Shown here piece by piece: positions 11,974-23,949 of a stretch of DNA of 64,000 nucleotides. Origin of the DNA: Cryptomeria japonica (taxonomy: Eukaryota; Streptophyta; Pinopsida; Cupressales; Cupressaceae). The stretch is taken from contig NC_081414.1 in assembly GCF_030272615.1 (NCBI RefSeq), positions 656,654,292 through 656,718,291 on the forward strand. The letters run 5' to 3'. A program made the position numbers and the translations under genes. The notes beneath the pieces are model-generated. The model made no database searches. It was not told the origin of the DNA and saw nothing but the letters and a program-made list of their open reading frames with translations. Positions within the stretch are counted from its first letter, which is position 1. The number at the start of each line of letters is the position of its first letter.

Positions 11974-12458
11974 AGGAGGAAAATTTAAATTTAAAATTGA
12001 AATTTGTGATTAAACAATGCAAAATTTTATAAAAATAACTGATTAACCAATGAATTAAGTAATTTGATTTGTGATTTTGAAAGATAAATGCATATAGATC
12101 ATAGCATAGCATATCATAAAGATTAGATGTGAAAATTGATTTAAAAATTATTTAACCCACATGTAAGTTTAGAATTATAAATTAGGGATTTTGTAAATTC
12201 AACAACTAAATTTATGTGATTCACTTGAAGAATAAATCTATGAGTGTAAATTTTAATTTGAAATTTCAGATCTTAAATAATAAATCCAAATTAGACAACC
12301 TACAAGCTCAATTTTAAAATTAAAAAATTAGGGTTTTGTGAATTTAACTTGTAAATTTGTATAACTCAATTGAAAATTAAACTTGCAAATGTAAAATTGA
12401 ATTTTAAAATGCATAAACACTCAAATATAAGAAAATAAATCAGAAATTAAGAGTGTAA
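11974..12458 (-). other. untranslated leader of element D
   Basis: AT-rich sequence between the primer binding site and the first gag-like ORF, without coding signal. Confidence 0.5.
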
Positions 12459-12477
12459 GATGTCAGGTTCACCAAAA
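12459..12477 (-). promoter_or_regulatory. primer binding site of element D
   Basis: On the minus strand this reads TTTTGGTGAACCTGACATC directly after the LTR end. It is nearly the same as TTTTGGTGAACCCGACGTG at 34957 in element B. The priming tRNA cannot be named from the sequence alone. Confidence 0.75.
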
Positions 12478-13960
12478 TGTGATGTGGTGAAAAATTAGGG
12501 TTTCACCAAATGATATAGCAAAAGCCTTCAATTTTACTTAGAAACCAATTACATTAAAGAGGGGTGACAACAATAGATCTAGCCTCAAATCAACAAGAAT
12601 AGGGCTAAGAATTCGTATTGGATTCACTGGATTAGGATATTATATGCACTTTTAAGTTGACTTGGATCTGAGCTATATGAGGGTGTTTTCAAGATCTATT
12701 CCCAAAAGGTTATCTTGAAAAATCGAGACCAAAATGCCTGTTGCACTAGTCCTTCACACTTTTTGTTATCCAAAGGGGAACCTGTTTGTCTTCATGAATA
12801 AAGTGAATCCTAAGAATTACAACTTTGTACCTATTCTTGCACATAGTACAAAAGGGAAATTGGTTTGGAATAGGGGTTTACCTAAGGTCAAACCCTTGTT
12901 TCGGAATTAACCATGAAATAAAAATGAAATGTAATGTAATTATTGTAGTGGAAATGATTTCCTTTTGAGATAAATGTTGAATAATGTTTGAAACACTTCT
13001 GTTATACCTTTTTATGGAGTTTTGTTTGTCTCCACAAGGAATTAGAGTTTCATGTAGTCTTCATAAACATAGAACATGAATGACAACTCCAATGCTTTAA
13101 TCTTGACCGCACTTCTACTCCAATGCTTGAAAGGACGTTGATTACTTGCTCACTTAAATTTGAATGATTTTTTGATTGCTTGAATTTTTCAATTGATCGA
13201 ATGCATATCAAAATGAGTGGTAAACCTCCTCTTATTCATGCTTGTCAAAAACAACTTGATTTTTTGACATGAGTTGACATGGGATGTAGGCTCTCGCTAT
13301 AATCATATTACTGTTGAGAAGACCCAAAATGGGCCCTAATTGGGAGGACTGGAGCGATAGTGCCCTGGTCCTAACCAACCAGGGACATAGGAAGTTGGGG
13401 AAGAGAGTGCGCATGATGAAAATTTTGAGCTTAGTGCATGGTGTGAGCAGAATCAAGGCTCTTGACTCAATTTTTCCTTAAGTTGTTCATTAGAGTTAGA
13501 GTTTTAGGATTTCGTCTACTTGGGTACTTGTTTCCTATGATCCTAATCCAACATGTTTAAAAGTTTTCAAATCATATTTCAAAATTATAAACATCCCTTC
13601 ACCTCATTCATTCTTTTTAAGGAATCATTATTTAATCAAAAGGGCATAAATTTGAGGATATTCAAAGATATTTCTACCTCATATTGAATTTAATATCATA
13701 GTTAAGGTTTTTAATCTTGATGATTTTCAATTCATCTCTTAGCAGAATATTTGTAACAAACTTTGTAGCTCAACCATACCATATTGCTCCAAATTCAAAG
13801 GAATCATTAATGTAAAAGAAATTTATATGTTTGAATGATTTTCCTCATTCATTCCTATTATATTTTTACTCACTTCATATAGTTATCATGTCATTTTAAA
13901 ATTAATCATAATACAACAAAGATTGTGAGTTGGCGATGATGGGTTTTCTCATATCATCTA
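12478..13960 (-). repeat. 5' LTR of element D (outer end not resolved)
   Basis: The inner edge is firm, next to the PBS. From 12478 to about 13460 the order of blocks matches LTR E: a TGTGG...AAAAATT edge, an ATAGATCT block, GGGTTTACCTAAGGTCAAACCC (about 12875) and the GGACCAGGGC motif (about 13355-13390). Beyond about 13460 I cannot match it to the other LTRs, so the outer end given here is a guess; by family length it could reach about 14115. Confidence 0.5.
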
Positions 13961-14123
13961 GGTTTTTATCATTCTTATCCTATTATCTACAAGTTGTATA
14001 TCAAAATGATAGTTATACATATACTAATTTTAATTTTCATGTAATGGTTAGTCATCAAGCCAATATATGGGTCTACTAATCTATAAATTAATTATATTGC
14101 ATTAATAGATGTGCATTTGAGCT

Positions 14124-14723
14124 ATAAATGAATTGAATATATTATATTAATAGTGTAGAAATTTTTTTAATTATATATCTTAAATAACAAATATTTCCAC
14201 AACAATTTTTAATGACTTAGGGGAATGTAAAGTCACAACTATATATATCCTCTCACCAGATTAAATGGTGCGACGATAATAGAAGTTTGATATATGTATG
14301 AAAACATGTAAAAATTAGAAATACTTGGTAACATGGTTAGGTTTTATTGCAAAGGGTCATTGTTGTTGTGAAATATATCATTAAGTATGCACATTATATT
14401 TTATATAGTATGTGATTTCACTAAAATAAAAATATGGTTTTATTGACGATGTATTGAATATTTTCTTTCTTAATTTCTTATTCATGGTTTAATTGTCCAA
14501 TGGAGTAAGCATTGATCCATATTGGTTCAAGGTCAAACACTTTTATTTAAATAGTATCACTTTTCTAGTTTGTTGTTGGAGTAGATTAGTGTTAGTTTAA
14601 GTTATGTATGTTTTTAATGATTTAATATTGTTAACTAGGGAATTATTTTAAGCTATCCTAAATGCCAAATATTCAAAAAAATATGTTTATTATATCTAAA
14701 ACTTGCCACAATGTATGAAAAAT
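14124..14723 (+). repeat. left arm of inverted repeat X (about 600 bp)
   Basis: This segment matches the reverse complement of 18758-19313 along its length. Matching blocks include AAATGAATTGAAT, GTCACAACTATATAT, GAAGTTTGAT.TATGTATGAAAA, TATTTTATATA, TTTTATTGA.G.TGTATTGAATAT, TTTAAATAGTATCA, GTTATGTATGTT and GCCACAAT.TATGAAAA. It contains no ORF. Its nature (old LTR, foldback element end or local duplication) is not established. Confidence 0.7.
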
Positions 14724-16559
14724 TGAAAGATTATTATAAGAGGTTATAATGTTTCTTGAACCCATAGATGCATATGCAATGGTGCATTATTAGCTATATA
14801 GAACTCTAACTTAGCTAGTTGATCTTAACCTAGCAACAAATATTTGAGGATATAGCAACTAATTGTTGTTTTATTGTTATATTTTAATAGATGTAAAACC
14901 TTGTTTAGGACACCTCTAGGAATATTGCATTACACTTAAGTTAACCTTAAAATGTATAAATATTAACCACTAAAAATAGGTCTTCAACCATCCAAAAAAT
15001 ATTAATTACTGACAAAGATGGCAAAATATAGACACCTATTTTTGTACATAACTTATTATCTATCCCTATCGGTATTGGCATGGTGTGATGGTGAAGTTAT
15101 GGTGTTGTTATTCTTACCATAAAGATTCATAGTTTTGGGTCAAAAGCATTTACCTTTTTTTCTTCGAAACAAACCATCATATATCTTATTAATTATTTAT
15201 TAGTTATATATCCCTATCCGTATTGGCATGGTGTGATGGCGAAGTTATGGTGTTGTTATTCTTACCATAAAGATTCATAGTTTTGGGTCAAAAGCATTTA
15301 CCTTTTTTTTTCAAAACAAACCATCATATATCCTATTAATTATTTATTAGTTATGATTTATTTGATTATTTACATACCATTAATTAAATAAATATTTATT
15401 TTTAGTGGATAGAATATTTTGAACAACTCAGATTGTCATCACTCCATTCATCCCATTAATTATTATTTATTTGATTATTTTCCATATCTTTAATTAAATA
15501 AATATTCAATATTAGTCAATAGACTTCCCCTATGAGAAAGCCTCACCATGATAAACATATTGAAAAACTTAGATTATCATCACTCCATTCATTAAATACA
15601 TATTTAATTATTACATTGCGTAGTCGCTAAGACCTCACTCGCTAAGACCTCACTCAGGCATGATTGGTTGGCTTTTAAAGTTCAAGGATTTTAATTGGTT
15701 TTGTTTTTTTCATGGTATTCTCTTTCTATTATTTATATTTCACATAAGTTAATTTACTTGACATGAACCATGTAAACTTTGTTCATGGTAAGGTTTCTTT
15801 ATATATTGGTTAAAAAATGACAAAAAAATTGTGAGAAAATAGTTTATATTCATTTTTAATTGGTTGTTAAATAATTTATTATAAATTCAATGAATGAAAT
15901 AGTATCATAAATTGTATTGCTAGTTACAAGTATGTCAAAACATATGTAGATTTTTATTACTATATAATAGTTACACAATGTTAAAATGCTTGTTAAGTTT
16001 TTAGTTTAATCCTTGAACCTTGTATAGGTACAAGTGCTAGATTGTTTAATTAATTTTACGATTCACCTCTAAAATATTTTATCATTGCCCTTAATTTATT
16101 CACATGGATCATAATATATAATTGGGTCATCATGTGACGAGCGCCTCTTTCACATTTTTTACTAAGATTTTGTCTAAATTCATTATATTGAGACACTTCC
16201 ATAAAGTCAAACAAACTTTTCATCTAATCTATTCATTCCAAACAAAACCTCTTAATCGTAGCCATCCACATAAGGGTGTTGTCATAATGCAACTCCTAAC
16301 CCTAAATAAAATCCATCATGTGACACTTGTCTCATGTCTCCAACTTTGATCTTAACCCTAATCTTCATTCAATCTTAGCCATCCATCATCAATATAGCTT
16401 AGGGTTTGATTTTGCATCTTGAGAACTCTATAAAGCCGAGGTCTCATACCTCATTTGCATATCTTCTTTTATTATGATGTTATGCTGTCCAATTTTCTAT
16501 CTAAATCTTCTTCCATAGATTTAAGCTAAAGATATTTGTATCTTCCATTATCTTATTGG
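14724..16559. other. AT-rich region without genes; contains tandem duplications
   Basis: Nothing codes here. The notable structures are the 148-bp duplication at 15061-15356, a looser repeat of ATCATCACTCCATTCAT with neighbouring ATTAATTATT.ATTTGATTATTT at 15340-15600, and a short doubling of CGCTAAGACCTCACT at 15626-15657. Confidence 0.5.
15061..15356. repeat. two tandem copies of a 148-bp unit
   Basis: Unit 1 starts TATCCCTATCGGTATTGG at 15061 and unit 2 starts TATCCCTATCCGTATTGG at 15209. Copies are nearly identical and differ mainly in a T-run and single bases, so the duplication is young relative to its surroundings. Confidence 0.9.
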
Positions 16560-17229
16560 GCTCAATCTGCAGAGAAATAAAGATTTTAGGTGAAGGTATT
16601 GTGTCTTTATTATTGATTTTACCTTAATGTTATTAAGTGTGGCAAAGAAAATATGTACTCTGTAGTCCATGAGAAGAAATTATTGACCATAATATTTATT
16701 GTAGTTTACTATCTTACAAGTACCGAAGGTATCTATGAGGTGTATTATTGCTTGTGTTGTTTCAGTGATTCAAAAGAAAAAAAATTATTGATTTTCTCTA
16801 AAAGACCATGCAAAGAAATTATTCCCTAGCTTATTTATTGTAATTTATCATTACAAGCTTTATATGTTAACCATCTTAGAAGTGGAAAGATGCACTATGT
16901 CGGAAGTTATCTATTAACTCTATTAGTGTTTGTCCTATTGCAGTGATTCCAAACACAAACATCCAATCAGGCATGGCTTCAAAATCTAATGAACAAATTG
17001 TAGATCAAGAACTCAATCTAAAAAGAAAAAAGGTTTTAGATGAAGGTATCATCTATTGCAATTATCTTCCATTTTATTCACCTTCAATTTTTTTATTATA
17101 TTTCATCAATCTTTTATTACCATTACAAATTTTATATGTTAATCATCTTATAAGTGGCAAAGTCATCTATGAATTGTATTATTGTTGTGTTGTTGCAGTG
17201 ATTCCAAACAGAAAAATCAAATTAGGCAT
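16560..17229 (+). repeat. degenerate repeated modules upstream of the BTB pseudogene
   Basis: A module of about 255 bases recurs with endings at about 16770, 16950 and 17205. Each ends in a splice-acceptor-like TTG(C/T)..CAGTGATTC, and the last two are followed by an ATGG(C/A)TTCAA start-like stretch. Shared internal blocks are GTTAACCATCTTA, AAGTGG.AAAG and TTATTGCTTGTGTTG. The last module runs into the BTB reading frame (GATTCAACAGGTAAGGAGC). It looks like repeated copies of a 5' exon plus intron; no intact protein results. Confidence 0.5.
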
Positions 17230-17931
17230 GGATTCAACAGGTAAGGAGCAAATTGACCGGCGGCGTCAATTTGCGGCCACAAACTCTGCTGATGTAAGAT
17301 TACAAATATTTGGTCCAAATAGGGAAATCCTCTTCGCCTTCATTCTCAAACTCTTCAAGCTTCGGACTTTTTTTAGGACTTTGTTATCAGAGCGCTGGTC
17401 TTGAGGTAAGCACTAGTCAATCCTTTGAAAACTATTTAAAATGTATTGAGATGATGTATTCTTCTACTTCATCTCATCGTTTCTTCGATGTGGATGAATG
17501 CCTGGCAATTCTATCTGTTGCTTCGGAATTGTTAGTGGATAAACTTATGCAACAATGAATGAGATATCTGGAAGCTGTTTGTCGGAACTCTGAGCAAGAG
17601 TTCAAAATTAGAAATCTATTGTCCTCTCTGAATTTGAGTGTCTTGCCCGATTTGAATGCATGGCTTGATAAACAGAACAATAACTATTTAGACTTTGTGA
17701 GAGAGAATATCAAAGCAATGCTATGTTTTCTTTCCATTTGTAACTGCCGAAAAGAAACAACCAATTATTCGAGAAGCGGTGGGCAGATTTATAGCAGAAA
17801 ATTTGCAGGAAGATGAATCTTCAGGGATCGCAGAAATGTGCAGGCATATCATTTTAAACATTTTAGAGGAATTTAAAGCTAACATTGCAATTGCTGTGAC
17901 ATCAAATACTAAAAAATGTCCGGCAGATTAG
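17230..17931 (+). pseudogene. BTB/POZ-domain protein pseudogene, plus copy
   Basis: Host-gene remnant. RRQFAATNSADVRLQIFGPN (about 17260-17320) matches the start of a plant BTB fold, and FFRTLLSERWS (about 17367-17400) the middle. FENYLKCIEMMYSS, VDECLAILSVASELLVDKLM and MRYLEAVCRNSEQE (17425-17600) match the helical second half and linker of plant BTB/POZ proteins of the At1g63850/At3g50780 kind. A frameshift lies near 17340, a TGA at 17556 replaces the usual Cys before MRYLEA, and another frameshift lies near 17730, after which IIREAVGRFIAENLQ continues to a stop at 17929. The intact family acts as CUL3 E3 ligase adaptors; this copy encodes nothing functional. Its inverted partner lies at 18041-18755. 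Confidence 0.75.
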
Positions 17932-18040
17932 GAGCATTCTTATTTTGCCCTGTGACGGGACGACAATTATTTTCCCATTTCCTCACAGAATAATATCCTC
18001 GCTGCGGCTTCCATGGTCGTCCTCTCACACTGAACAATTA
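17932..18040. other. spacer between inverted BTB copies
   Basis: About 110 bases between the two convergent pseudogene copies. If transcribed through, it would form the loop of a long hairpin. Confidence 0.5.
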
Positions 18041-18755
18041 CATTAAAGGGCCACAGCAGGGAACGATCACTTCCATAGAGAGGCAGCACAACGCTTTTAA
18101 TGTTAGCTTTAGATAAAAATTGAAAACGGTAGGTTCGCACATATTAGCAATTTTAGCTTCGAAAGCCTCTAATATGATTTGCCTGCACACATCTGCAATG
18201 CCTGAAGATGCAAATTCTCTACAATAAATTGCCTGAAGATGCTTCTCCCTGCAAATGCCTGAAGATGCAAATTCTCTACAATAAATTGCCTGCACGTATC
18301 TGCAATGCCTGAAGATGCATCTCCCTGCAAATTGGCTCACTGCTTCTCGAATATTTGGTTGCCTCTCATCGACACAGTCTTCAATGGAAAGAAAAGAGAT
18401 CATTGTTTTGGTATTCTCTATGACAAAATCTAAAATGTCATTCTTCTGTTAATTAAGCCTTGCATTCAAATCGGGCGATACGCCTTGCATTCAAGAGGAC
18501 AATAGATCTCTGATATTAGACTCTTGCTCTGAATTCCATTTGATTTGTTTATGCCATGCATAGTTGCATAAGTTTATGCCATGCATAGATCACTGATATT
18601 AGACTCTTGCTTTGAATTCCGAAGCAACATTCATCCACATTGCAGAAATGAAAAGAAGAAGAATACATCATCTCAATGCATTTTAGTTTTCAAAGGATTG
18701 AAAAGTGGTTACCTCAATTTCAAAAGGTCGGATATCCGAAGACCAGCGCTCTGAT
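18041..18755 (-). pseudogene. BTB/POZ-domain protein pseudogene, inverted minus copy
   Basis: The reverse complement matches the plus copy from SERWS onwards. ATCAGAGCGCTGGTC at 18755 equals 17387-17401, TCAATCCTTTGAAAACTA and ATTGAGATGATGTATTCTTCT recur, GAGCAAGAGT recurs, and TTCGAGAAGC.GTG near 18347 matches 17772. Deletions remove much of the central helical part. The C-terminal part is expanded by short duplications of GAGAATTTGCATCTTCAGGCAT at about 18200-18310. The longest open stretch is 121 codons (18403-18038). It cannot make a BTB protein. Confidence 0.72.
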
Positions 18756-18757
18756 AT

Positions 18758-19313
18758 TAATTTTCATAGATTGTGGCAAGGTCTAAACATAATTATTTGA
18801 GTATTTAGCATTCAGGATAACCAAAAAAATTTCTTGATGAACAATGCTAAATAATAAAGAACATACATAACTTTAAGTAGAACAAATCTACTCCTACAAC
18901 TAGATATAAAAAATGATACTATTTAAATTAAATTATCCATTGAGTAATGAAATTATGAATACCAAGTTAAAATGGAATATATTCAATACAACATCAATAG
19001 AATCATATTTTTTATTTTAAGAAAATTAAAATTTATATAAAATATAACGTGCATATGCAATAATCTATCTTAGAACTACAATGACTCTTGTCCAAGAAAA
19101 TATGACCATTACAAAGTATTTGTAATGTTTAAGATTTTTTCATACATACATCAAACTTCTGCTATAGTTGGACAAGTGAATGTGGTGAAAAGAAATATAT
19201 AGTTGTGACCTTTGATTCTCTAGAATCTTTACAAAGTGTCATGGAGATATTCATTATGAAATATATACAATAAAAAAACTTTATACACTATTATATAATA
19301 AATTCAATTCATT
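18758..19313 (-). repeat. right arm of inverted repeat X (about 555 bp)
   Basis: Inverted counterpart of 14124-14723. It joins the truncated BTB copy directly at 18756-18758, whereas in the left arm about 2.6 kb separates X from the same BTB position. Its outer end stops about 8 bases before LTR E. Confidence 0.7.
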
Positions 19314-19320
19314 TGTGTAA

Positions 19321-20808
19321 TGTGGAAAAATTTAGGATTTCCACCCAAAAGAATGAAAATGACTAATTTTTCACTCAAGGGACATTACATTCAAAAGAGG
19401 ACGAGGAATTCACTAGATCTAGTCATGAATCAGATCAAGAATAAACTGAAAAAACAATGAGCTACAGACGCAAGATTTTCACACGCACCTAGATCTAAGC
19501 AATACAAGCCAATAAAACTTTTCTCACACCAAAGGGGGATGATTCGTCTCTATGAAAAGAGCTTAATCTGAAGAGCGTAACTCCATAGTTGTTTCTTGCA
19601 CACAAAAAGAAGAGAAAAGGGGTTGGGAATAGGGGTTTGCCTAAGTCAAACCCCAATTTGGAATCAACCCTGAATGAAATAATGCAAATGCTTGAAATAA
19701 ATAATGGAAAGGTAATACCTCAGATCTCCAATGACTGATAATGATGCTTTACTTCTTGAATGTAATCACATATGTAGTATGAAATGGCATGCACATGGAA
19801 AAACTGTAATCACATGCACATGATTGCAAATGAGTGTTGTAAAGTTTCTCCACAATGGTTGAATGGAAATAGTTGATGTATACTTGATGAATTCTTGAGA
19901 AGACTTCATATAATTTGCACTTTCACTTCATAGGAGGATCCCTTCAATTTCTTGTGGATGGATCAGATCCCTTCAAATGAGGAAAGAAAAGACTATATAT
20001 ATGAAACCCTAACATTATTTTTTATCATAAGCCGACCTAGAAATGATATATTTTCACCCCAAGCCGGATTTGAACATTATAATACCACCAAATCATGATC
20101 CCAAAAATCGAGGAGAAAAAGTAGTGACTGGTGTGAATCACATCGGTCCGACCAACTTTTTTCCATTTTTTAGTGATGCAAGGTATTGTGATGATAAGGT
20201 GATCCCCAAGTGGGTGTGACAATTAAAGGTGTTTAGATATGTGAAATTGGGCCTTAAAGGTTCAAATATGACATAATTAGATCTTTGATGAATTAATTGA
20301 TTGAAGGAATCAAAAGGGACACACTTAGGGTAAAGGGACCAATTTAATGATGTGTAGAATGATAAAATAAGACTTTAGATTTAATTTAATTGATTAATTA
20401 AATGCTAAAAGAGAATTTAAATCCACTTATGCCTCTTGTATCCAAATGAGAGGGGAAGACCTCATTACATACATTCCCATCGTCAACGTTAATTTTTCGA
20501 CATAGGTCGACACAAGGAAAGGTTAGCTACTCAAATTTTGAATAGGGCAAAGGGTTCAAAATTGTCCCCAATTCTGGAGAACTACTATGTGGTGCCATGG
20601 TTCTAGTGGGGACCAAAGTGCCATGCCCTGGTCATACCTCATATTTGGGCCAGGGTTAAGGGTCCCGTAAGATAAAATCATATAATATGACCATTATTGC
20701 ATGGTGGGGGAGCTAAATAGGTCTCGATCAAGCATGGAGATGTAGGTGCTAAGGTGAGAACCCTAAACATGGTCCAAATTATAAGGGAATACAATTTAGC
20801 ATGCTACA
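19321..20808 (-). repeat. 3' LTR of element E (1488 bp)
   Basis: On the minus strand it starts TGTAGCATGCTAAATTGTAT (20808) and ends ...AAATTTTTCCACA (19321), a TG...CA pair. It shares blocks with LTRs A and B: ATTTAATTAATCAATTAAATTAAATCTA, TTACCCTAAG.GTG.CCCTTTT, TCTAATTATGTC.TATTTG, a TATA-like box, GGGGTTTGACTTAGGCAAACCCC and GGACCAGGGC-type repeats (20586-20668 on the plus strand). It has extra sequence near its start compared with A and B. Confidence 0.82.
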
Positions 20809-20828
20809 TTTAGCCCCCACTTTAGCGG
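20809..20828 (-). promoter_or_regulatory. polypurine tract of element E
   Basis: On the minus strand, CCGCTAAAGTGGGGGCTAAA directly abuts the LTR start. It is identical to the tract of element B at 40401-40420. Confidence 0.82.
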
Positions 20829-22110
20829 GAGTATGAGATTACATAAATAATCATGGTAACGTAAATAAAAGAGAGATAAAGAAGATGAGAAATGAAGAGC
20901 AAGATCACAAGAGTATAAGACAACACTAATTTTGAGGAACTAGGCCACCAATATTAGGATCTTAACTCACTCAAGCATATGCAATGGTACATAAAACAAG
21001 AAAAAACAAAAAAACAAACAAAAACAAAAAGGAAAACAAAGGCAAAAGACACACAATTAATGTCTCAAGTCAACTAGCCGAAGAGACCTCGATATCAAAA
21101 TGTCTCAACAACTAATATCATTCTTGACAAATGTCATTTCACAAACATAGGTGATCACATAAAAGAGTAAAGAAAGAATCATCCATGAACTACAAGAAGC
21201 TAAGTTATGAGCTCATGAGAAGAAGGAGAGAGAGAGCATGAATACAAACGAGATGTATTTATCTAGATGATTCATGAGAAGAATGGTGATAAAGAGAGAA
21301 CATAGATACCTTGCCTGTACATGTTTGCATCTATGTGATCCATGTTGGGGAGGAGAGTAGGAATAGTCTAGCCCCATTCCACTAGTTTCATTCATCCTTG
21401 TGCATGTGTGCAAGTGATGTCTAGTTTCAAGTATGAAGCACCTCTTTTTTGAGTGTGCATCAACATGTTTAAGACATGTAATGTAAATGCAAATGCCAAG
21501 AGGAGACTGTGTGTGTAAATGTAAATTCCAAGAGGTGATGTTAGATACTTGACTGGTTTCGAGGACATCCCATGTAAGAGTTTTGCTTTGGTTTCAGTGA
21601 TGTGTACCCCCATCTAAGACATATATCAAATGTTGCGTTTGATTTTGGGTGTGAAGCATCTCGTCTAAGAGTTTGTGTCCTCTGGTTTAAAGAATGAACA
21701 CCCTATTTAAGACCTGCAAAAATGATATGCAAAAATATAGTACAATATGGTACAAAGGGAGCATTATGGGTGCTCCCCTTAAGATGTCAACATAGCCCTA
21801 TGTTGATGTCTTAAGGAAGATAAAGACAAGGATACCAACCTTCAAAACCAAGGAGATATCCTTTATGCAACAATGTCATAAATCTAAACTTAAGAGGAAA
21901 TACTCTTCAGGCAAGGATAAGATAGTTGAAAAAGAGATATCGTGCCACAAGTGTAAAGAGTAACCTTGGAGGAGAAGAGATATTTGCTCAAAAGACCCCC
22001 AAGAGGAGTTTATTGAACAAATATAACATCTTCTACCAAAAGAAAGGAAGGAGAACACAAATTCATGTAATGCCCACAAAAATACCCTAGAGAAATAAAG
22101 CAACTAAGAC
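20829..22110 (-). other. 3' untranslated part of element E
   Basis: Non-coding. Read on the minus strand it parallels 39240-40400 of element B: an AGAAG(A)TGTTATATTTGT block (about 22030), ACCAGAG.ACA.A.TCTTAGA.CGAGATG (about 21660-21690), GAGGTGCTTC (about 21445), CTCCTCCCCAACATGGATCACATAG (about 21340) and ATGTTCTCTC (about 21300). The match shows E belongs to the same family as B; its ORF is absent from the window. Confidence 0.65.
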
Positions 22111-23949
22111 ACTAATGGAGATTTTTTTTTTAAATTAACATCTAACACAACACATATCATTATCTCTAAATTACATCCATTAACATCTAATCATTATGAA
22201 CATGAATCATAAAACATAAAAACTAATTACGCAAGCAGAATAACATAACATCACTAACATCTCACTAGGGTATCTCAATGTCATTACTTATACTACCAAC
22301 ATAAGAAATAACAATCTACTCATTTCCATTAAAACACTTAAGATATTCAATATCCATGTAATACTCTTAATTCCTATCTTTCATGATATGCAACTAATTA
22401 ACATGACATGCTTACTTTCCAATCAACCCAATCCATTTCCTTAAGTTCATTTTATTAACCAATTACAAAAGTTCATAATCCCCTTATCCTTTTCCTTCTC
22501 TATCATGATCTCATTCCTTTTACCAAGATTATCTAAATGGAAGCTATACATGATATCTTATTCCTTACTATCCTTTAACATGAACATAAATATAAATGCC
22601 ATCTGCATAAACACAATATTATCTACCAATCAAAATTCCTACCATATGACAAATCCATTTACGTAAATTCCTTTAAACATTAAGCCCTAAAACTCACCCA
22701 TCGACCATAGGTTCCTTTCTAACCACTACATTTAACCATTTTAAGAATCTCATTAAAAACTTCCAAAATCACAAATCTACTTCATTCCAAGATAAATCCA
22801 TCACATCCATCTAATGACATTATTCCATTTCTTACAAGAATAAAAGCATAATACATCTCAACATTTATCTCTACAATCATATACCAAGTCCTAAGGTAAC
22901 ATCCACTATAGCTAATACATGAACATTACATTAAGAGAATTTCTCTCCTAATACATAATCTCATCTATATCCTTACAAGATAATTACATTACATTTGCCA
23001 TGATAACAAAGACATCCATCTACTACAATGGTGAACCATAAGATGCAATGAATAATCCACATCCATGCATGAAGAAACCAACAAAGACATCCCAATGGAA
23101 GAGGGAATCAACCACCCAACCATGTGGAATCAACCCCCATGCTAGGAGATGACACAAGGTACCAACACACACTCTAGACCTAGGCTGACACCTAACAACT
23201 AGAGATACTCAATAACTCAAGCACTATAGCAATACATAACTTTCGCCAATCACAAATATAAACTCTAGAGGCGTATCAACCAATCAAGATAGAAATGCAA
23301 AACAAAAAAAGAACACATGTAGGAGTGGAGTGTCATCACATGCTATCCTCCAAAACATAACTGCACTGCCCTAGAATAATCTTGATAGCCATGTGGAGTC
23401 ATCTCGACCTATGAGAGAACAAGGGATATTGACTTATCATCGCAATGGCCTTCCCAAGCTTATCCTAAAACATCCTCCCTAGGATCAAGTCTTGGGGCTC
23501 ACAACTATTAATTATCTTAATTAGATGAATCCTAATTACCCAACCCATCTAATTAATTATTAATGTTATCACTTGTTTACAATAAGGAAAAATTCCAATG
23601 TGCCCTAGTGGTCTACACTATAAGCATCCTTACAAGGAACCCAACGATAACTTTAAGACCCCCCCCCTCGGGAATAGTAGAAAAATTATGGTGAACTTTT
23701 CAGTACCCGAAGAAATCAAATATAATGATTATTGGTAAATTTTTCGATACCCGTGGAAATCAAATATAATTATTATTGGTGAATTGTTGGCAATCACCCA
23801 AAATGAGGGGAAAATTGTTGGCAAAGCATTTTTTCCCATGTGTTAGATAAACGTATTAGTGCTTGTTATTTTACCTTGTAATGCAATAAATGTAATAAAT
23901 ATATTGGCAAATTTAGACATGTTTTAGGGTATGTGAAGGATCATGAGGG
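22111..23949. other. gene-free AT-rich region of unknown origin
   Basis: I find no ORF with a recognisable product and no LTR edges. It is rich in ACATC/CATAA-type low-complexity sequence up to about 23100. A run of nine C bases lies at about 23659. A 60-base imperfect tandem repeat lies at 23688-23790 (CCCG.(A/G)GAAATCAAATATAAT.ATTATTGGT...). Confidence 0.5.

Noticed and set aside
17380-17402. GTTATCAGAGCGCTGG resembles an initiator-Met tRNA primer binding site
   Set aside because: In the plus copy it encodes LSERWS of the BTB domain, and no LTR edge adjoins it there. The match in the inverted copy is inherited coding sequence, though it does sit next to repeat X.
16943-17404. 153-codon ORF taken as one protein
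   Set aside because: It spans a repeated intron-like module and only its end is BTB-related; a chance fusion in a decayed locus.
23655-23670. Run of C bases as a possible functional site
   Set aside because: A simple homopolymer with no conserved context elsewhere in the window.
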